A stretch of DNA of 64,000 nt from Asticcacaulis sp. AC466 (GTDB taxonomy: Bacteria; Pseudomonadota; Alphaproteobacteria; Caulobacterales; Caulobacteraceae), in assembly GCF_000495815.1 (NCBI RefSeq), contig NZ_AWGE01000023.1:1-64000 (forward strand), written 5' to 3'. Below the pieces are notes generated by a model. It saw only the letters and a list, made by a program, of their open reading frames with translations, was not told the origin of the DNA and did not search any database. Positions 25,985 through 34,324 of the stretch are shown piece after piece; the stretch's first letter is position 1, and every line of letters starts with the position of its first letter. The position numbers and the translations under genes were made by a program.

Positions 25985-26599
25985 TTATTGCGTCACAGCT
26001 TTTGAGCCGGTCCGTTCTGGGTCGATCCAGCCGATATTACCGTCCGGGCGGCGATATATTACCGACAGCCCGCCATGCGCCGCGTTGCGAAACATGATGG
26101 CGGGATAGTTGCTGAGTTCCATTTCAGCCACCGCGGTGGAGACCGTCATGGTACGTAGCGCCTGCTCCGTCTCGGCGATAATCATCGAATGCGGCGGGCT
26201 GTCATGGTCCATGCCATCGTCCAGCTCGACTTCAGCCGAGTCGTCACCATCAAACGCCCGAAGCACGGTGACGTTCGCCGTTTCTTCCTTAACCGGCGTA
26301 CCATTGTGATGCTGTTTCAGCCTGCGCTTATAGCGGCGCACGCGCTTTTCCATATGGTCGAGGGTTCCGTCGAAAGCCGAGTGGGCGTCGCCGCCAAAGG
26401 CATGGGAAATTAGGGTCTGGCCCGACGCCAACCTTACCCAACAATCCGCCTTGAATAAGTGACCTTGCTTAGAAATCGTTACCTCGGCGTCGCCGCCACG
26501 TTCGAAATACTTGGCAATACCGGAGGTCAATTCGGTTTCTATACGCGCACGCAGCGCTTCACCGACTTCAACTTGTTTTCCACTGACTTGAATTTGCAT
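25985..26599 (-). CDS. hpf: Ribosome hibernation promoting factor, long form
   Basis: 204 residues: an N-terminal S30AE domain (MQIQVSGKQVEVGEALRARI, YFERGGDAEVTISKQG, DGTLDHMEKRVRRYKRRLKQHH) binding the decoding centre, an acidic linker and a C-terminal dimerisation domain (TAVAEMELSNYPAIMFRNA, GLSVIYRRPDGNIGWIDP). This long HPF can make 100S dimers by itself during stationary phase. It lies between rpoN and ptsN. The upstream 569 bases are non-coding, so it likely has its own promoter as well as possible read-through from rpoN. Confidence 0.95.
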   Translation of the reverse strand: MQIQVSGKQVEVGEALRARIETELTSGIAKYFERGGDAEVTISKQGHLFKADCWVRLASGQTLISHAFGGDAHSAFDGTLDHMEKRVRRYKRRLKQHHNGTPVKEETANVTVLRAFDGDDSAEVELDDGMDHDSPPHSMIIAETEQALRTMTVSTAVAEMELSNYPAIMFRNAAHGGLSVIYRRPDGNIGWIDPERTGSKAVTQ

Positions 26600-27168
26600 A
26601 GCGATATGTCGCTCCGTTCTTAATGACTAAAGAACCGTCGCCGGCCTGGAGCGGTCGGCGGCACTCGGTGCTCGTAAGCACAGTCCAACTGTACGCCTCT
26701 TGGCCGCGATGGCCAGTCAAGAAATTGTGTTGGGCGAAATGTCGCAGCGCCCTTGATTAATATCGATTAATTACAGTTTGTCTGTCACGGAAGCGACGGG
26801 CCATGATGGCAAAAAAACGAGCTTACAGCCGCCCGTAAAGAACGGTGACGACGGAGTTTGGCGGCTGATTTCCGACTATGAGGCTGATCGCTGAACGGCG
26901 GCCCAGGCCCTACCTGTGCCGGATCATTGCAAAGGCCGGCCTAGATGGCTGTACATGTCAAATACGGCATATGAAAGGATATCTACTGTGCGCAATCGTG
27001 GCGTTATTTAATATAATTTCAATAGTCAGATTAGTTGTTTTTATAAATGTAAATTATAATTCGTAACTCTATGCCTGTTTCCGGCCTTATGCAAACCCCA
27101 TCATACTGAAAGACTGTATTCAATAGGAAGCGAAGAACCGAAGAACACCGTGATTGCTTTTACACGCG
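26600..27168. other. Long rpoN-hpf intergenic region with an AT-rich island
   Basis: This 569-base gap is unusual for such a compact window. It includes a small hairpin GTGCTCGTAAGCAC near 26670-26683 and a strongly AT-rich block at about 26998-27070, where most bases are A or T in a GC-rich genome. A 31-codon hydrophobic frame sits inside the block and is listed separately. No tRNA or known RNA family was recognised. Confidence 0.5.
26971..27066 (+). CDS. Possible 31-residue hydrophobic peptide
   Basis: ATG at 26971 opens a frame MKGYLLCAIVALFNIISIVR followed by a Val/Phe/Ile stretch and NVNYNS, a single predicted membrane helix. It is encoded in AT-rich DNA unlike its neighbours. No clear ribosome site precedes it, and an in-frame upstream extension to 26878 has no membrane character. 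It could be a real small membrane protein, an acquired remnant, or chance; composition alone favours hydrophobic codons in AT-rich DNA, so confidence is low. Confidence 0.25.
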   Translation: MKGYLLCAIVALFNIISIVRLVVFINVNYNS

Positions 27169-28704
27169 CTACTTGATCGCGCGCTTGCGTTCGACAGAAG
27201 AGGGGATGCGCAGGGCTTCACGATATTTGGCGACCGTGCGGCGGGCAATATCGACGCCTGCTTCTTTCAGAATTTCAACAATACGGTCATCAGACAAGAT
27301 TTCGCCCGACGTTTTTTCGCCGTCTATCAGATGCTTGATCTTATGGCGTACAGCTTCGGCGGAATGCGCCGATGTGCCGTCGCTCGAAGCGATCGACGAG
27401 GTGAAGAAGAATTTCAGCTCAAACACCCCACGCGGTGTGGCGACATATTTGTTGGACGTCACTCGGCTGATCGTCGACTCGTGCATACCGACCGCGTCGG
27501 CAACCGTCTTCAGGTTCAGCGGACGTAAATATTCCACACCATAGACAAAAAAGGCGTCCTGCTGGCGCACGATTTCCGCAGATACCTTGAGTATGGTCCG
27601 GGCCCGTTGGTCCAGGCTCTTGATCAGCCAGTTCGCCTGGGTCAGGCATTCGTTCAGGTAGGTCTTTTCCGAATCCGACCGGGCCGATGTCGCCACCTTG
27701 GCGTGGTACTTTTGATCAACCAGTACTCGCGGCAAGGTGTCAGAGTTGAGATCGATGCGCCAGCCGCCCTGGGCGTCGGCACGGACGAAAACATCGGGAA
27801 TAACGGTCTGGCTCGGTTCGGCATCGAAGGCGGCGCCCGGACGCGGATTGAGCGACTTCAGTTCGGCGATCATTTCCGACAGATCTTCGTCGTCCACCGC
27901 ACACGCCTTGCGCAGGGCGCCGAGATCACGGCGGGCGAGGAGTTCAAGGTTGTCAATCAAAGCCGCCATGGCGGGATCGAAACGATTGCGTTCGATCAAT
28001 TGCAGTTTAAGGCATTCCGGCACGCTTTGGGCCATGATGCCGGTCGGCTCGAAACCCTGGCAGGTCGCCAGCACCTTTTCGACCAGCGTCAGTTCGCAGC
28101 CCAAACGGTCGGCGATTTCGGCCAACGGCACCCGCATATAGCCGGCATCGTCAACGGCATCGATCAGGATCTGGGCAATGGCCATTTCCGGCGCGCTGAA
28201 GTGGGCAATCAGGGCTTGGTCGGTCAGGTGTTCATGTAGCGTCTTTTCGCGCGTGAGCGCGCGTTCCAGGCCTTCGTCGTCGCCATCGAAACTGCCACCG
28301 CCCTTGCCGGCCTTCGACCAATCGACAATAGGGCCTTCGCCCGAATCGGACACGACGCTTTCGCGTTCACGCACCGTCGGCGCTTCGTCGCCATAGACGT
28401 CGGATGCCGAAGCGTCTAGGTCGGAATTGGCGGCCATAGCATCGCGGTCGCCCAGATCGAGTTCGCGTGATTCGCCTGAATCGTCCTTGACCGGCGCCTC
28501 CGATTCGGCGCCATCCGGTGCGGCACCGTCCGGTGCGGGGTCGCTGTCGTCACGTTGCAAAAGCGGATTGCGCTCAAGCTCGGTTTCAATGACCGCCTCG
28601 AGCTCAAGGTTCGACAGCTGCAGCAGCTTGATCGCCTGCTGCAGCTGGGGCGTGATAACCAGCCCCTGACCCTGCTTGAGTTCTAATCTTTGACCGAGCG
28701 CCAT
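27169..28704 (-). CDS. rpoN: RNA polymerase sigma-54 factor RpoN
   Basis: 511 residues. Region I is Gln/Leu-rich (MALGQRLELKQGQGLVITPQ, LQQAIKLLQLSNLEL) and contacts activators; region II is acidic; the core-binding part spans about 130-330; the -24 DNA-binding domain ends with the RpoN box RRTVAKYRE (near 492-500). In Caulobacter-type bacteria sigma-54 directs flagellar and stalk genes. It follows lptB and precedes hpf and ptsN, the conserved proteobacterial set. Confidence 0.97.
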   Translation of the reverse strand: MALGQRLELKQGQGLVITPQLQQAIKLLQLSNLELEAVIETELERNPLLQRDDSDPAPDGAAPDGAESEAPVKDDSGESRELDLGDRDAMAANSDLDASASDVYGDEAPTVRERESVVSDSGEGPIVDWSKAGKGGGSFDGDDEGLERALTREKTLHEHLTDQALIAHFSAPEMAIAQILIDAVDDAGYMRVPLAEIADRLGCELTLVEKVLATCQGFEPTGIMAQSVPECLKLQLIERNRFDPAMAALIDNLELLARRDLGALRKACAVDDEDLSEMIAELKSLNPRPGAAFDAEPSQTVIPDVFVRADAQGGWRIDLNSDTLPRVLVDQKYHAKVATSARSDSEKTYLNECLTQANWLIKSLDQRARTILKVSAEIVRQQDAFFVYGVEYLRPLNLKTVADAVGMHESTISRVTSNKYVATPRGVFELKFFFTSSIASSDGTSAHSAEAVRHKIKHLIDGEKTSGEILSDDRIVEILKEAGVDIARRTVAKYREALRIPSSVERKRAIK

Positions 28705-28787
28705 ATTTTATCCAACGAATTTCAGCGCTTAGTTCTGGCATGAAATCGTTAAAATTTGGCTTTAACCATTTTGGTCAAGCATCCGTT

Positions 28788-29555
28788 TTAGGCAAAAGAT
28801 TCGCCCAGATAGACCCGCTTGACTTCCGGGTCATGGGTGATCTGTTCCGCCGTACCTTCAAACAGGACTTCGCCGGAGTGGATGATCGACGCGCGGTCAA
28901 CCAGGTCCAGGGTTTCGCGGACATTGTGGTCCGTGATGAGAATACCGATGCCGCGACCCTTCAGGTAGTTGACCACCTCACGGATATCCGAAATGGCGAG
29001 CGGGTCGATACCGGCAAAGGGTTCGTCGAGCAGCATGAAGGACGGTTTGCCAGCCAGGGCGCGAGCGATTTCGACGCGGCGGCGCTCCCCACCGGACAAG
29101 GCGGTGGCCGGGCTATGGCGGATATGGGTGATACGCAGCTCTTCAAGCAGACGCGTCGCGTCCTCCTTGATCACCGCCGGATTTTTTTCGTTCAGTTCCA
29201 GAACCGCCAATATATTCTGTTCGACCGACATACCGCGAAAGATCGAGGCTTCCTGCGGCAGATAGCCCAAGCCCATGCGGGCGCGCTGATACATCGGCTG
29301 GTGGGTGATGTCCTGTCCGTCAAGCTTGATCGTGCCGTAATCGGCCTCGATCAATCCAGTAATCATGTAAAAGCAGGTCGTCTTGCCGGCGCCGTTCGGA
29401 CCCAGCAACCCCACGACTTCGCCCCGTCGCAGCTGTAGGCTGACCGATTTGACAACGGCGCGTTCCTTATAGGTCTTGCCGATGCCTTCGACGACAATGC
29501 CTTCGTTGAGGGCAGCGTCCGTAATGGTCGACTTGGGGTCTTCGAAGGAAATCAT
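28788..29555 (-). CDS. lptB: LPS export ABC transporter ATP-binding protein LptB
   Basis: A 255-residue ATPase that powers extraction of lipopolysaccharide from the inner membrane with LptFG. Walker A GPNGAGKTT, Q-loop YLPQEASIFR, signature LSGGERRR, Walker B FMLLDEPFAGIDP and switch His in ITDHNVRETL are all intact. The start at 29555 is set by homology and by position one base after the lptA stop, which implies coupled translation; the frame continues upstream through lptA in another register. Confidence 0.97.
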   Translation of the reverse strand: MISFEDPKSTITDAALNEGIVVEGIGKTYKERAVVKSVSLQLRRGEVVGLLGPNGAGKTTCFYMITGLIEADYGTIKLDGQDITHQPMYQRARMGLGYLPQEASIFRGMSVEQNILAVLELNEKNPAVIKEDATRLLEELRITHIRHSPATALSGGERRRVEIARALAGKPSFMLLDEPFAGIDPLAISDIREVVNYLKGRGIGILITDHNVRETLDLVDRASIIHSGEVLFEGTAEQITHDPEVKRVYLGESFA

Positions 29556-29556
29556 C

Positions 29557-30105
29557 TTATTGTGCGGGCTTCTTGGCGGGTGTCTTCTTGTCATCCGGAT
29601 AGATGACCGCCTTGACGCGGCCCTTGGCATTGCCCGCCGTCGGATGCGCGTCCATGGTGGTGACCCCGCTGGACACACCACTGACCACACGATTGCCGGT
29701 CAGAACGTTCTGGCCCTGGGTCAGGATAACGTCGCCGGTCACGACCATCTCGTCAGTCGACTTGGTGTAGACCGCCAGGTCGCCCTTCATGGTGTTTTCG
29801 GGCGTGACGTAATAAACATTTCCGGTGGCGACGATGTTGACCACCTCACCCATGCCTTCGCCATTGGGACCGGGTGCCCGGGTCACGACAACCTTGTCGG
29901 CGCGCAGGCGGGCGTCATCCTGCAAGACCTCGACCTGACCTTCGAAGGTCTGGGTGCGGGCATTCTGGTCGATGGCCATGGTATTTCCGCTGGCCATGAT
30001 CGGCCCGCCCTTAGACGACACCTGCGCGCCGGCCGAGCCGGTCAGGACAATCCCCGCACCCAGGCTCAGGCCAAGAACGGCGGCCGAAATCAAAAGCTTT
30101 TTCAT
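29557..30105 (-). CDS. lptA: LPS transport periplasmic protein LptA
   Basis: About 182 residues with a signal peptide (MKKLLISAAVLGLSLGAG, cleavage after AGA) and an OstA/LptA beta-jellyroll (MASGNTMAIDQNARTQTFEG, ARLRADKVVV, VVNIVATGNVYYVTPENT, LTQGQNVLTG). It forms the periplasmic LPS bridge between LptC and LptD. The ATG at 30105 is preferred for the signal peptide and AAGGGA site; an ATG at 30135 overlapping the lptC stop would add ten residues and allow coupling. The C-terminal Lys/Pro tail is common. Confidence 0.9.
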   Translation of the reverse strand: MKKLLISAAVLGLSLGAGIVLTGSAGAQVSSKGGPIMASGNTMAIDQNARTQTFEGQVEVLQDDARLRADKVVVTRAPGPNGEGMGEVVNIVATGNVYYVTPENTMKGDLAVYTKSTDEMVVTGDVILTQGQNVLTGNRVVSGVSSGVTTMDAHPTAGNAKGRVKAVIYPDDKKTPAKKPAQ

Positions 30106-30131
30106 CGCAGCATGTCCCTTTTCGCGCCTTT

Positions 30132-30830
30132 TCATTTCTGCACCGGATTCTCTTTCGCATGAACCTGTATGGGGCCCTTACCCCGCATGGTCAGCTGCTT
30201 ACCGTTATCCGAAATGATAAAGGATTCCCCTTCTATATGACCCACCGAACTCGTTCCATCAACGTGTTTGTTACCGTAGATCGTGGAATTCGCCAGATCG
30301 GCTACGGCTTCTTCGGTCTTAAGCACGAAATCCGATTCCCCCGCCTGGAGGACCACATTTCCCGTCAGGGTCATGCGGTTGGTGTTCTGATCGTAAACCC
30401 CGTTTGCCGCGGTCACCCGCGTCGGGTTGTCGGTATCGGCCCCCTTGAACTCGATATTCGGCGCACGCAGGGTGACCGTCGTGGCGTTGTTACCCTTTCG
30501 GATGAGTTCCAACCCACTGATCGTATAGTGGTCACCATTGTCGCCCTGACCATAGTAGCGGGGATTGGTCATGCGGATTTCGTTGGAATTGCCGCCGTAC
30601 AGATTCATCGAATTGAGCACGGTCTGGACCGCGATCCAGCCCAGGTTGAGAACCCCCAGGCCAATCATCGCCGCCGGAAACAGCTTGCGCAATGACTTGA
30701 TCAGCCGCGACCGGCGACGGACGGCGGCCACCTGTTGCGACAGGCGGACGCGGCGCTCGGCCGCCTCCGTCGCCGCGTCCATGCGCGTGGCGACGCCTAA
30801 GGGCTCAAGCGGTGCGTGAATATCCGACAT
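30132..30830 (-). CDS. lptC: LPS export protein LptC
   Basis: 232 residues: a charged cytoplasmic leader of about 50 residues, one membrane helix (FPAAMIGLGVLNLGWIAVQTV) and a periplasmic LptC domain with repeating beta-strands (YTISGLELIRKG, VTAANGVYDQNTNRMTLTGNVVL, VGHIEGESFIISD). It passes LPS from LptBFG to LptA. It overlaps or abuts lptA, heading lptC-lptA-lptB. The long N-terminal leader is typical of alphaproteobacterial LptC. Confidence 0.9.
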   Translation of the reverse strand: MSDIHAPLEPLGVATRMDAATEAAERRVRLSQQVAAVRRRSRLIKSLRKLFPAAMIGLGVLNLGWIAVQTVLNSMNLYGGNSNEIRMTNPRYYGQGDNGDHYTISGLELIRKGNNATTVTLRAPNIEFKGADTDNPTRVTAANGVYDQNTNRMTLTGNVVLQAGESDFVLKTEEAVADLANSTIYGNKHVDGTSSVGHIEGESFIISDNGKQLTMRGKGPIQVHAKENPVQK

Positions 30831-30856
30831 GTCTGGCTTTCGGTTTGGGCTCTGGT

Positions 30857-31477
30857 TCAGGCCCAGCTATGGGCGAAGATATCGCAATCTTCCCATCCTG
30901 CCAAATCCAGTTTGACGCGGTGCGGTAAAAACGCCATGGCAGCCTGGGCCAGTTCGAGCCGACCTTCGCGGGCCAACATGGTATCGAGCTTGTCCCTAAG
31001 GGCGTGCAGGTGCAGCACATCCGAGGCCGCATAGGCCAGTTGTTCGGCGGACAGCGTGGCCGCGCCCCAGTCGGAGCTTTGCTGCGCCTTGGACAGATCG
31101 ACCGCCAGCAATTCGCGGACCAGATCCTTCAGGCCATGGCGGTCGGTGTAGGTGCGCGCCAGCTTAGAGGCGATCTTGGTGCAATAGACAGGTGCCGTTG
31201 TCACACCGAGGTGCAGTTCGAACATACCGATGTCGAAGCGGCCATAGTGGAACAGCTTCAGCACCGCCGGATCGGCCAGCAGCGCCTTCAGGTTCGGGCA
31301 GTTATAGCCCGGACGGTCCATGCGCACCACATGGGCATGGCCGTCACCGCTCGACAATTGCACCACACACAGGTCGTCGCGGCGGAAGCGCAGGCCCATG
31401 GTTTCGGAATCGATGGCGACGATGCGTCCGAGATCAAGCCCGTCCGGCAGGTCGCCTTCGTGATAGAATACAGTCAA
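30857..31477 (-). CDS. rnd: Ribonuclease D-like 3'-5' exonuclease (short form)
   Basis: A 206-residue DEDDy exonuclease: Exo I AIDSETMGL (Asp, Glu), Exo II HYGRFDIGM (Asp) and Exo III YAASDVLHL (Tyr, Asp) are all present. It lacks the HRDC domains of full-length RNase D, as usual for this alphaproteobacterial group, which may act on structured RNA 3' ends. The TTG at 31477 (LTVFYHEGDLPDG) is chosen because homology begins there, with AAAGGCG upstream. It lies 26 bases upstream of lptC, so may lead the lpt operon. Confidence 0.88.
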   Translation of the reverse strand: MTVFYHEGDLPDGLDLGRIVAIDSETMGLRFRRDDLCVVQLSSGDGHAHVVRMDRPGYNCPNLKALLADPAVLKLFHYGRFDIGMFELHLGVTTAPVYCTKIASKLARTYTDRHGLKDLVRELLAVDLSKAQQSSDWGAATLSAEQLAYAASDVLHLHALRDKLDTMLAREGRLELAQAAMAFLPHRVKLDLAGWEDCDIFAHSWA

Positions 31478-31562
31478 AACAAACGCCTTTTCGCTGGGCC
31501 AATACCGCAGGTGTCCCCGTTGGCACTGGCCTAATCCCAAACGCCGAAAAGGTCAATCTAAG

Positions 31563-32225
31563 CTAGAGGTTGGCGCGCAAAAACGCCATCATGCGCATCC
31601 AGGCCTGTTCGGCGGCGTCCGCGTCGTAGACCTCCGGACGGGTCTTATTGAAGAAGGCATGATCGGCGTCGTAGCTATAAATTTCCGGCGAATTTCCGGC
31701 TTTTTCCATATCGGCCTGCAGGCCTGCGACCACCTCCGGTGTGACCCAGTCGTCGCGGGTGCCGTAATGTCCCTGGAACGGAATCTTGATATCGGCTGGA
31801 TCGGCAAATGCTTTCGGCGGCACGCCATAAAAGCAGATCGCCGCCTTGAAACCGGCAAGGCGAACCGCCGCGCCGATGGTCAGGGCGCCGCCCATGCAGA
31901 AGCCCATGACGGCGACGGCGGGGTTGATGGCCGCCAGATAGTCGCGCGCGGCGGCGATATCCTGATGCACCGCTCCCGGAAAATCGAGACCGTTCATCAT
32001 ATGGCTGGCCTCGTCGGCGTCCTGGGTAATGCGCCCGTGGTACAGGTCGGGTGCAAGCGCGTTGAAGCCTTCGAATTCAAACCGGTCGGCGATCGACTTT
32101 ATATGGTCATTGAGACCCCACCACTCCTGGATGACGATGACGCACGGCTTGTCCTTGCCGGCCTCCGCCAGATAGCCGTCGAACGAACCGCCATCCGGGC
32201 GAGTGAGGGTGATCATGCGGCCCAT
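31563..32225 (-). CDS. Dienelactone hydrolase family protein
   Basis: A 220-residue alpha/beta hydrolase with a Cys nucleophile in MGFCMGGALT, the VIVIQEWWGLNDHIKSIADR segment (Glu), Asp in GTRDDWVTPE and His in YDADHAFFN. These enzymes open lactone rings, but many members act on other esters. The ATG at 32225 has GGAGAGA upstream and is preferred over 32237. It starts 15 bases after the HD gene stop and is probably in one operon with it. Confidence 0.9.
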   Translation of the reverse strand: MGRMITLTRPDGGSFDGYLAEAGKDKPCVIVIQEWWGLNDHIKSIADRFEFEGFNALAPDLYHGRITQDADEASHMMNGLDFPGAVHQDIAAARDYLAAINPAVAVMGFCMGGALTIGAAVRLAGFKAAICFYGVPPKAFADPADIKIPFQGHYGTRDDWVTPEVVAGLQADMEKAGNSPEIYSYDADHAFFNKTRPEVYDADAAEQAWMRMMAFLRANL

Positions 32226-32240
32226 ATGTCTCTCCATATG

Positions 32241-32897
32241 TCAGGGAGCCGGTGTTATAGCCCCGTTCGAATGCGCCGCAAACCCGCCATCGCGCCACAG
32301 GGCGATTTCCCTGTTCAAATTCTCGCGCGCAGCATTTTCACCAGCGGCAAATGCGTCGGTCAGGAACAGATGTGTCCGAGCCAAGGTGGGTTCCAGGAAC
32401 AGGGCCACCCGACCGGCGGCGTAGGCGTCATGACCGTAGACCGGCAGGTATTCGCGATATACCCCGCGCGCATAGGCCAGATAGTCCGGCCAGTCCGCCG
32501 CCAGGATGGCCATGTCGATGTCGAGCAGGAGATTCGTATCCGCGTCAGCATCATGTCGGTGATGCCGGGTGGCACGGATCATCGACTGGGCGTGGATGGT
32601 GTCCACTTCCGGCAAGGTATCACGGAGATATTCGGCACTGCGATCTTCGTTGTCGGAACGGGCGGGATCATAGACGACATCATGAAAAAACAGAGCCAGA
32701 GCCGCTTCGTCCGGCGCGACGAATCCAGGCTTCAGACGATCCAGATCGCGGATCACGGCGTCGATGTGTGTGAGGGTGTGGTAATGGCGATGCGGTTCGC
32801 TGTACGCGCCTGACAAGCGCTGCCAAACGGCAGCCGCTTTCGCCTCGCTCACGCCGAGCGCGCGGGCCAGATCATGCCAACGGTCTTGCAGGGTCAT
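32241..32897 (-). CDS. HD-domain predicted metal-dependent phosphohydrolase
   Basis: 218 residues with HD-superfamily metal ligands: HYHTLTHID, LFFHDVVYDP (His-Asp), TRHHRHD and LDIDMAIL. The fold resembles uncharacterised proteins of COG4339, sometimes mislabelled as receptor-like. The expected activity is hydrolysis of a phosphate ester or nucleotide, but the substrate is unknown. Co-directional with the dienelactone hydrolase gene just downstream; divergent from the aldo/keto reductase. Confidence 0.85.
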   Translation of the reverse strand: MTLQDRWHDLARALGVSEAKAAAVWQRLSGAYSEPHRHYHTLTHIDAVIRDLDRLKPGFVAPDEAALALFFHDVVYDPARSDNEDRSAEYLRDTLPEVDTIHAQSMIRATRHHRHDADADTNLLLDIDMAILAADWPDYLAYARGVYREYLPVYGHDAYAAGRVALFLEPTLARTHLFLTDAFAAGENAARENLNREIALWRDGGFAAHSNGAITPAP

Positions 32898-33024
32898 CTA
32901 TCTTCCATATCACGCGGCATTGCGAAACGACGACTGAATTTAACGCCGTCTTTTTTGCCGCCGCGGTTTGAAATGGCCGACCGACACCCCCAGATGAAGG
33001 GGGCTTTTTGAGAGGAGCCTCCCC

Positions 33025-34053
33025 ATGGAATACCGTCAGCTTGGCCGGTCCGGCCTGAAAGTCCCCGTTTTAAGCTTTGGCACCGGCACGTTCGGCGGCA
33101 AGGGCAACATGTTCAGCAAGTGGGGCAATGTCGATGTTGCCGAGGCGAGCCGCCTGGTCGACCTGTGCCTGGCGCACGGCGTCAACTTTTTCGACACGGC
33201 CGATGTCTATTCCGGCGGTGCGTCGGAAGAGATCCTGGGCGCAGCGATAAAAGGGCGGCGCGATGAGGTGCTGATATCGACCAAGGCGACCTTCACCATG
33301 GGCTCTGGCCCGAACGACAAGGGGTCATCGCGCTATCACATCATCAAGGCGGCCGAAGCCAGCCTGAAACGCCTCGGCACCGACCATATCGATGTCTATT
33401 TCATGCATGGCTACGACGCACTGACGCCGCCGGAAGAAAAGCTCTCCGCGCTCGATCACCTCGTTCAGTCGGGCAAGGTCCGCTATATCGGCGCGTCCAA
33501 CTATTCCGGCTGGCACCTGATGAAGGATCTGGCGACGTCGGAAAAATACGGACTGGCGCGATTCGTGGCCTACCAGGGCTATTACTCGCTGATCGGTCGC
33601 GATTACGAATGGGAATTGATGCCGCTAGGCCTCGACCAGGGTGTCGGCACCATGGTGTGGTCGCCGCTGGGCTGGGGCCGCCTGACTGGAAAAATCAAGC
33701 GCGGACATCTGGGCGAGGGCCGTATCGCCCAGGGCGGGGCAGGCGGTGGCCCGCAGGTCGAGGATGACTATCTGTATGGGGTTATTGACGCGCTTGAGGC
33801 GGTGGCGGCCGAAACCGGCAAAACGGTGCCGCAGGTGGCGCTGAACTGGCTGGCGGGTCGGCCCGGCGTGGCCAATATCGTTATCGGCGCGCGCAACGAA
33901 GACCAGCTGACGGCCAATCTGGGTGCCATCGGGTGGTCATTGACATCGGAACAGGTCGCTACGCTGGATGCGGCGTCACACCGGCATCCGGCCTATCCCT
34001 ACTGGCATCAGATGGATTTCGACGAACGCAATCCGAAACCCGTCAAATGGTAG
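33025..34053 (+). CDS. Aldo/keto reductase
   Basis: A 342-residue NADPH-dependent (alpha/beta)8 reductase. MEYRQLGRSGLKVPVLSFGTGTF, catalytic Asp/Tyr in NFFDTADVYSGG, Lys in LISTKATF, His in YFMHGYDAL and a C-terminal NIVIGARNEDQL are all typical of the AKR11/12-like group. Start supported by GAGAGGAGC. A weak CCCCC/GGGGG hairpin with CTTTTTG tail lies at 32987-33010, just before the ribosome site. Substrate unknown. Confidence 0.92.
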   Translation: MEYRQLGRSGLKVPVLSFGTGTFGGKGNMFSKWGNVDVAEASRLVDLCLAHGVNFFDTADVYSGGASEEILGAAIKGRRDEVLISTKATFTMGSGPNDKGSSRYHIIKAAEASLKRLGTDHIDVYFMHGYDALTPPEEKLSALDHLVQSGKVRYIGASNYSGWHLMKDLATSEKYGLARFVAYQGYYSLIGRDYEWELMPLGLDQGVGTMVWSPLGWGRLTGKIKRGHLGEGRIAQGGAGGGPQVEDDYLYGVIDALEAVAAETGKTVPQVALNWLAGRPGVANIVIGARNEDQLTANLGAIGWSLTSEQVATLDAASHRHPAYPYWHQMDFDERNPKPVKW

Positions 34054-34054
34054 A

Positions 34055-34198
34055 TTAGCGAGCGCCCGGCTGGCGCTGCGCTTCCGTATTGGAACGGTTG
34101 CGCGGCGCCGCCATCGCGGAGACAAAGGCGGCGGCGCATTGCGCGGGGGCGCAGGCGCGGGCGGCGGAAATCCAGTTTACAGCGTCGATCTTTTGCAT
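34055..34198 (-). CDS. Possible 47-residue Ala/Arg-rich small protein
   Basis: ATG at 34198 opens MQKIDAVNWISAARACAPAQ and runs to TAA at 34055, just beyond the aldo/keto reductase stop. TAGGG lies about 9 bases upstream. It has no membrane segment and no recognised family. It is the only plausible content in the 271-base gap between the reductase and AAA ATPase genes, but GC-rich DNA makes such frames common by chance. Confidence 0.25.
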   Translation of the reverse strand: MQKIDAVNWISAARACAPAQCAAAFVSAMAAPRNRSNTEAQRQPGAR

Positions 34199-34324
34199 CG
34201 TTTCGAACCCTACCAACCGGTCTGCGCCGGCCTCATCATATGAACATGAGTCGACTATACGCGATAAATATCAAGATTCGATGAGGAAGATCTGAATCAG
34301 GGCTTAACCAAACCGAGTGGGCTC

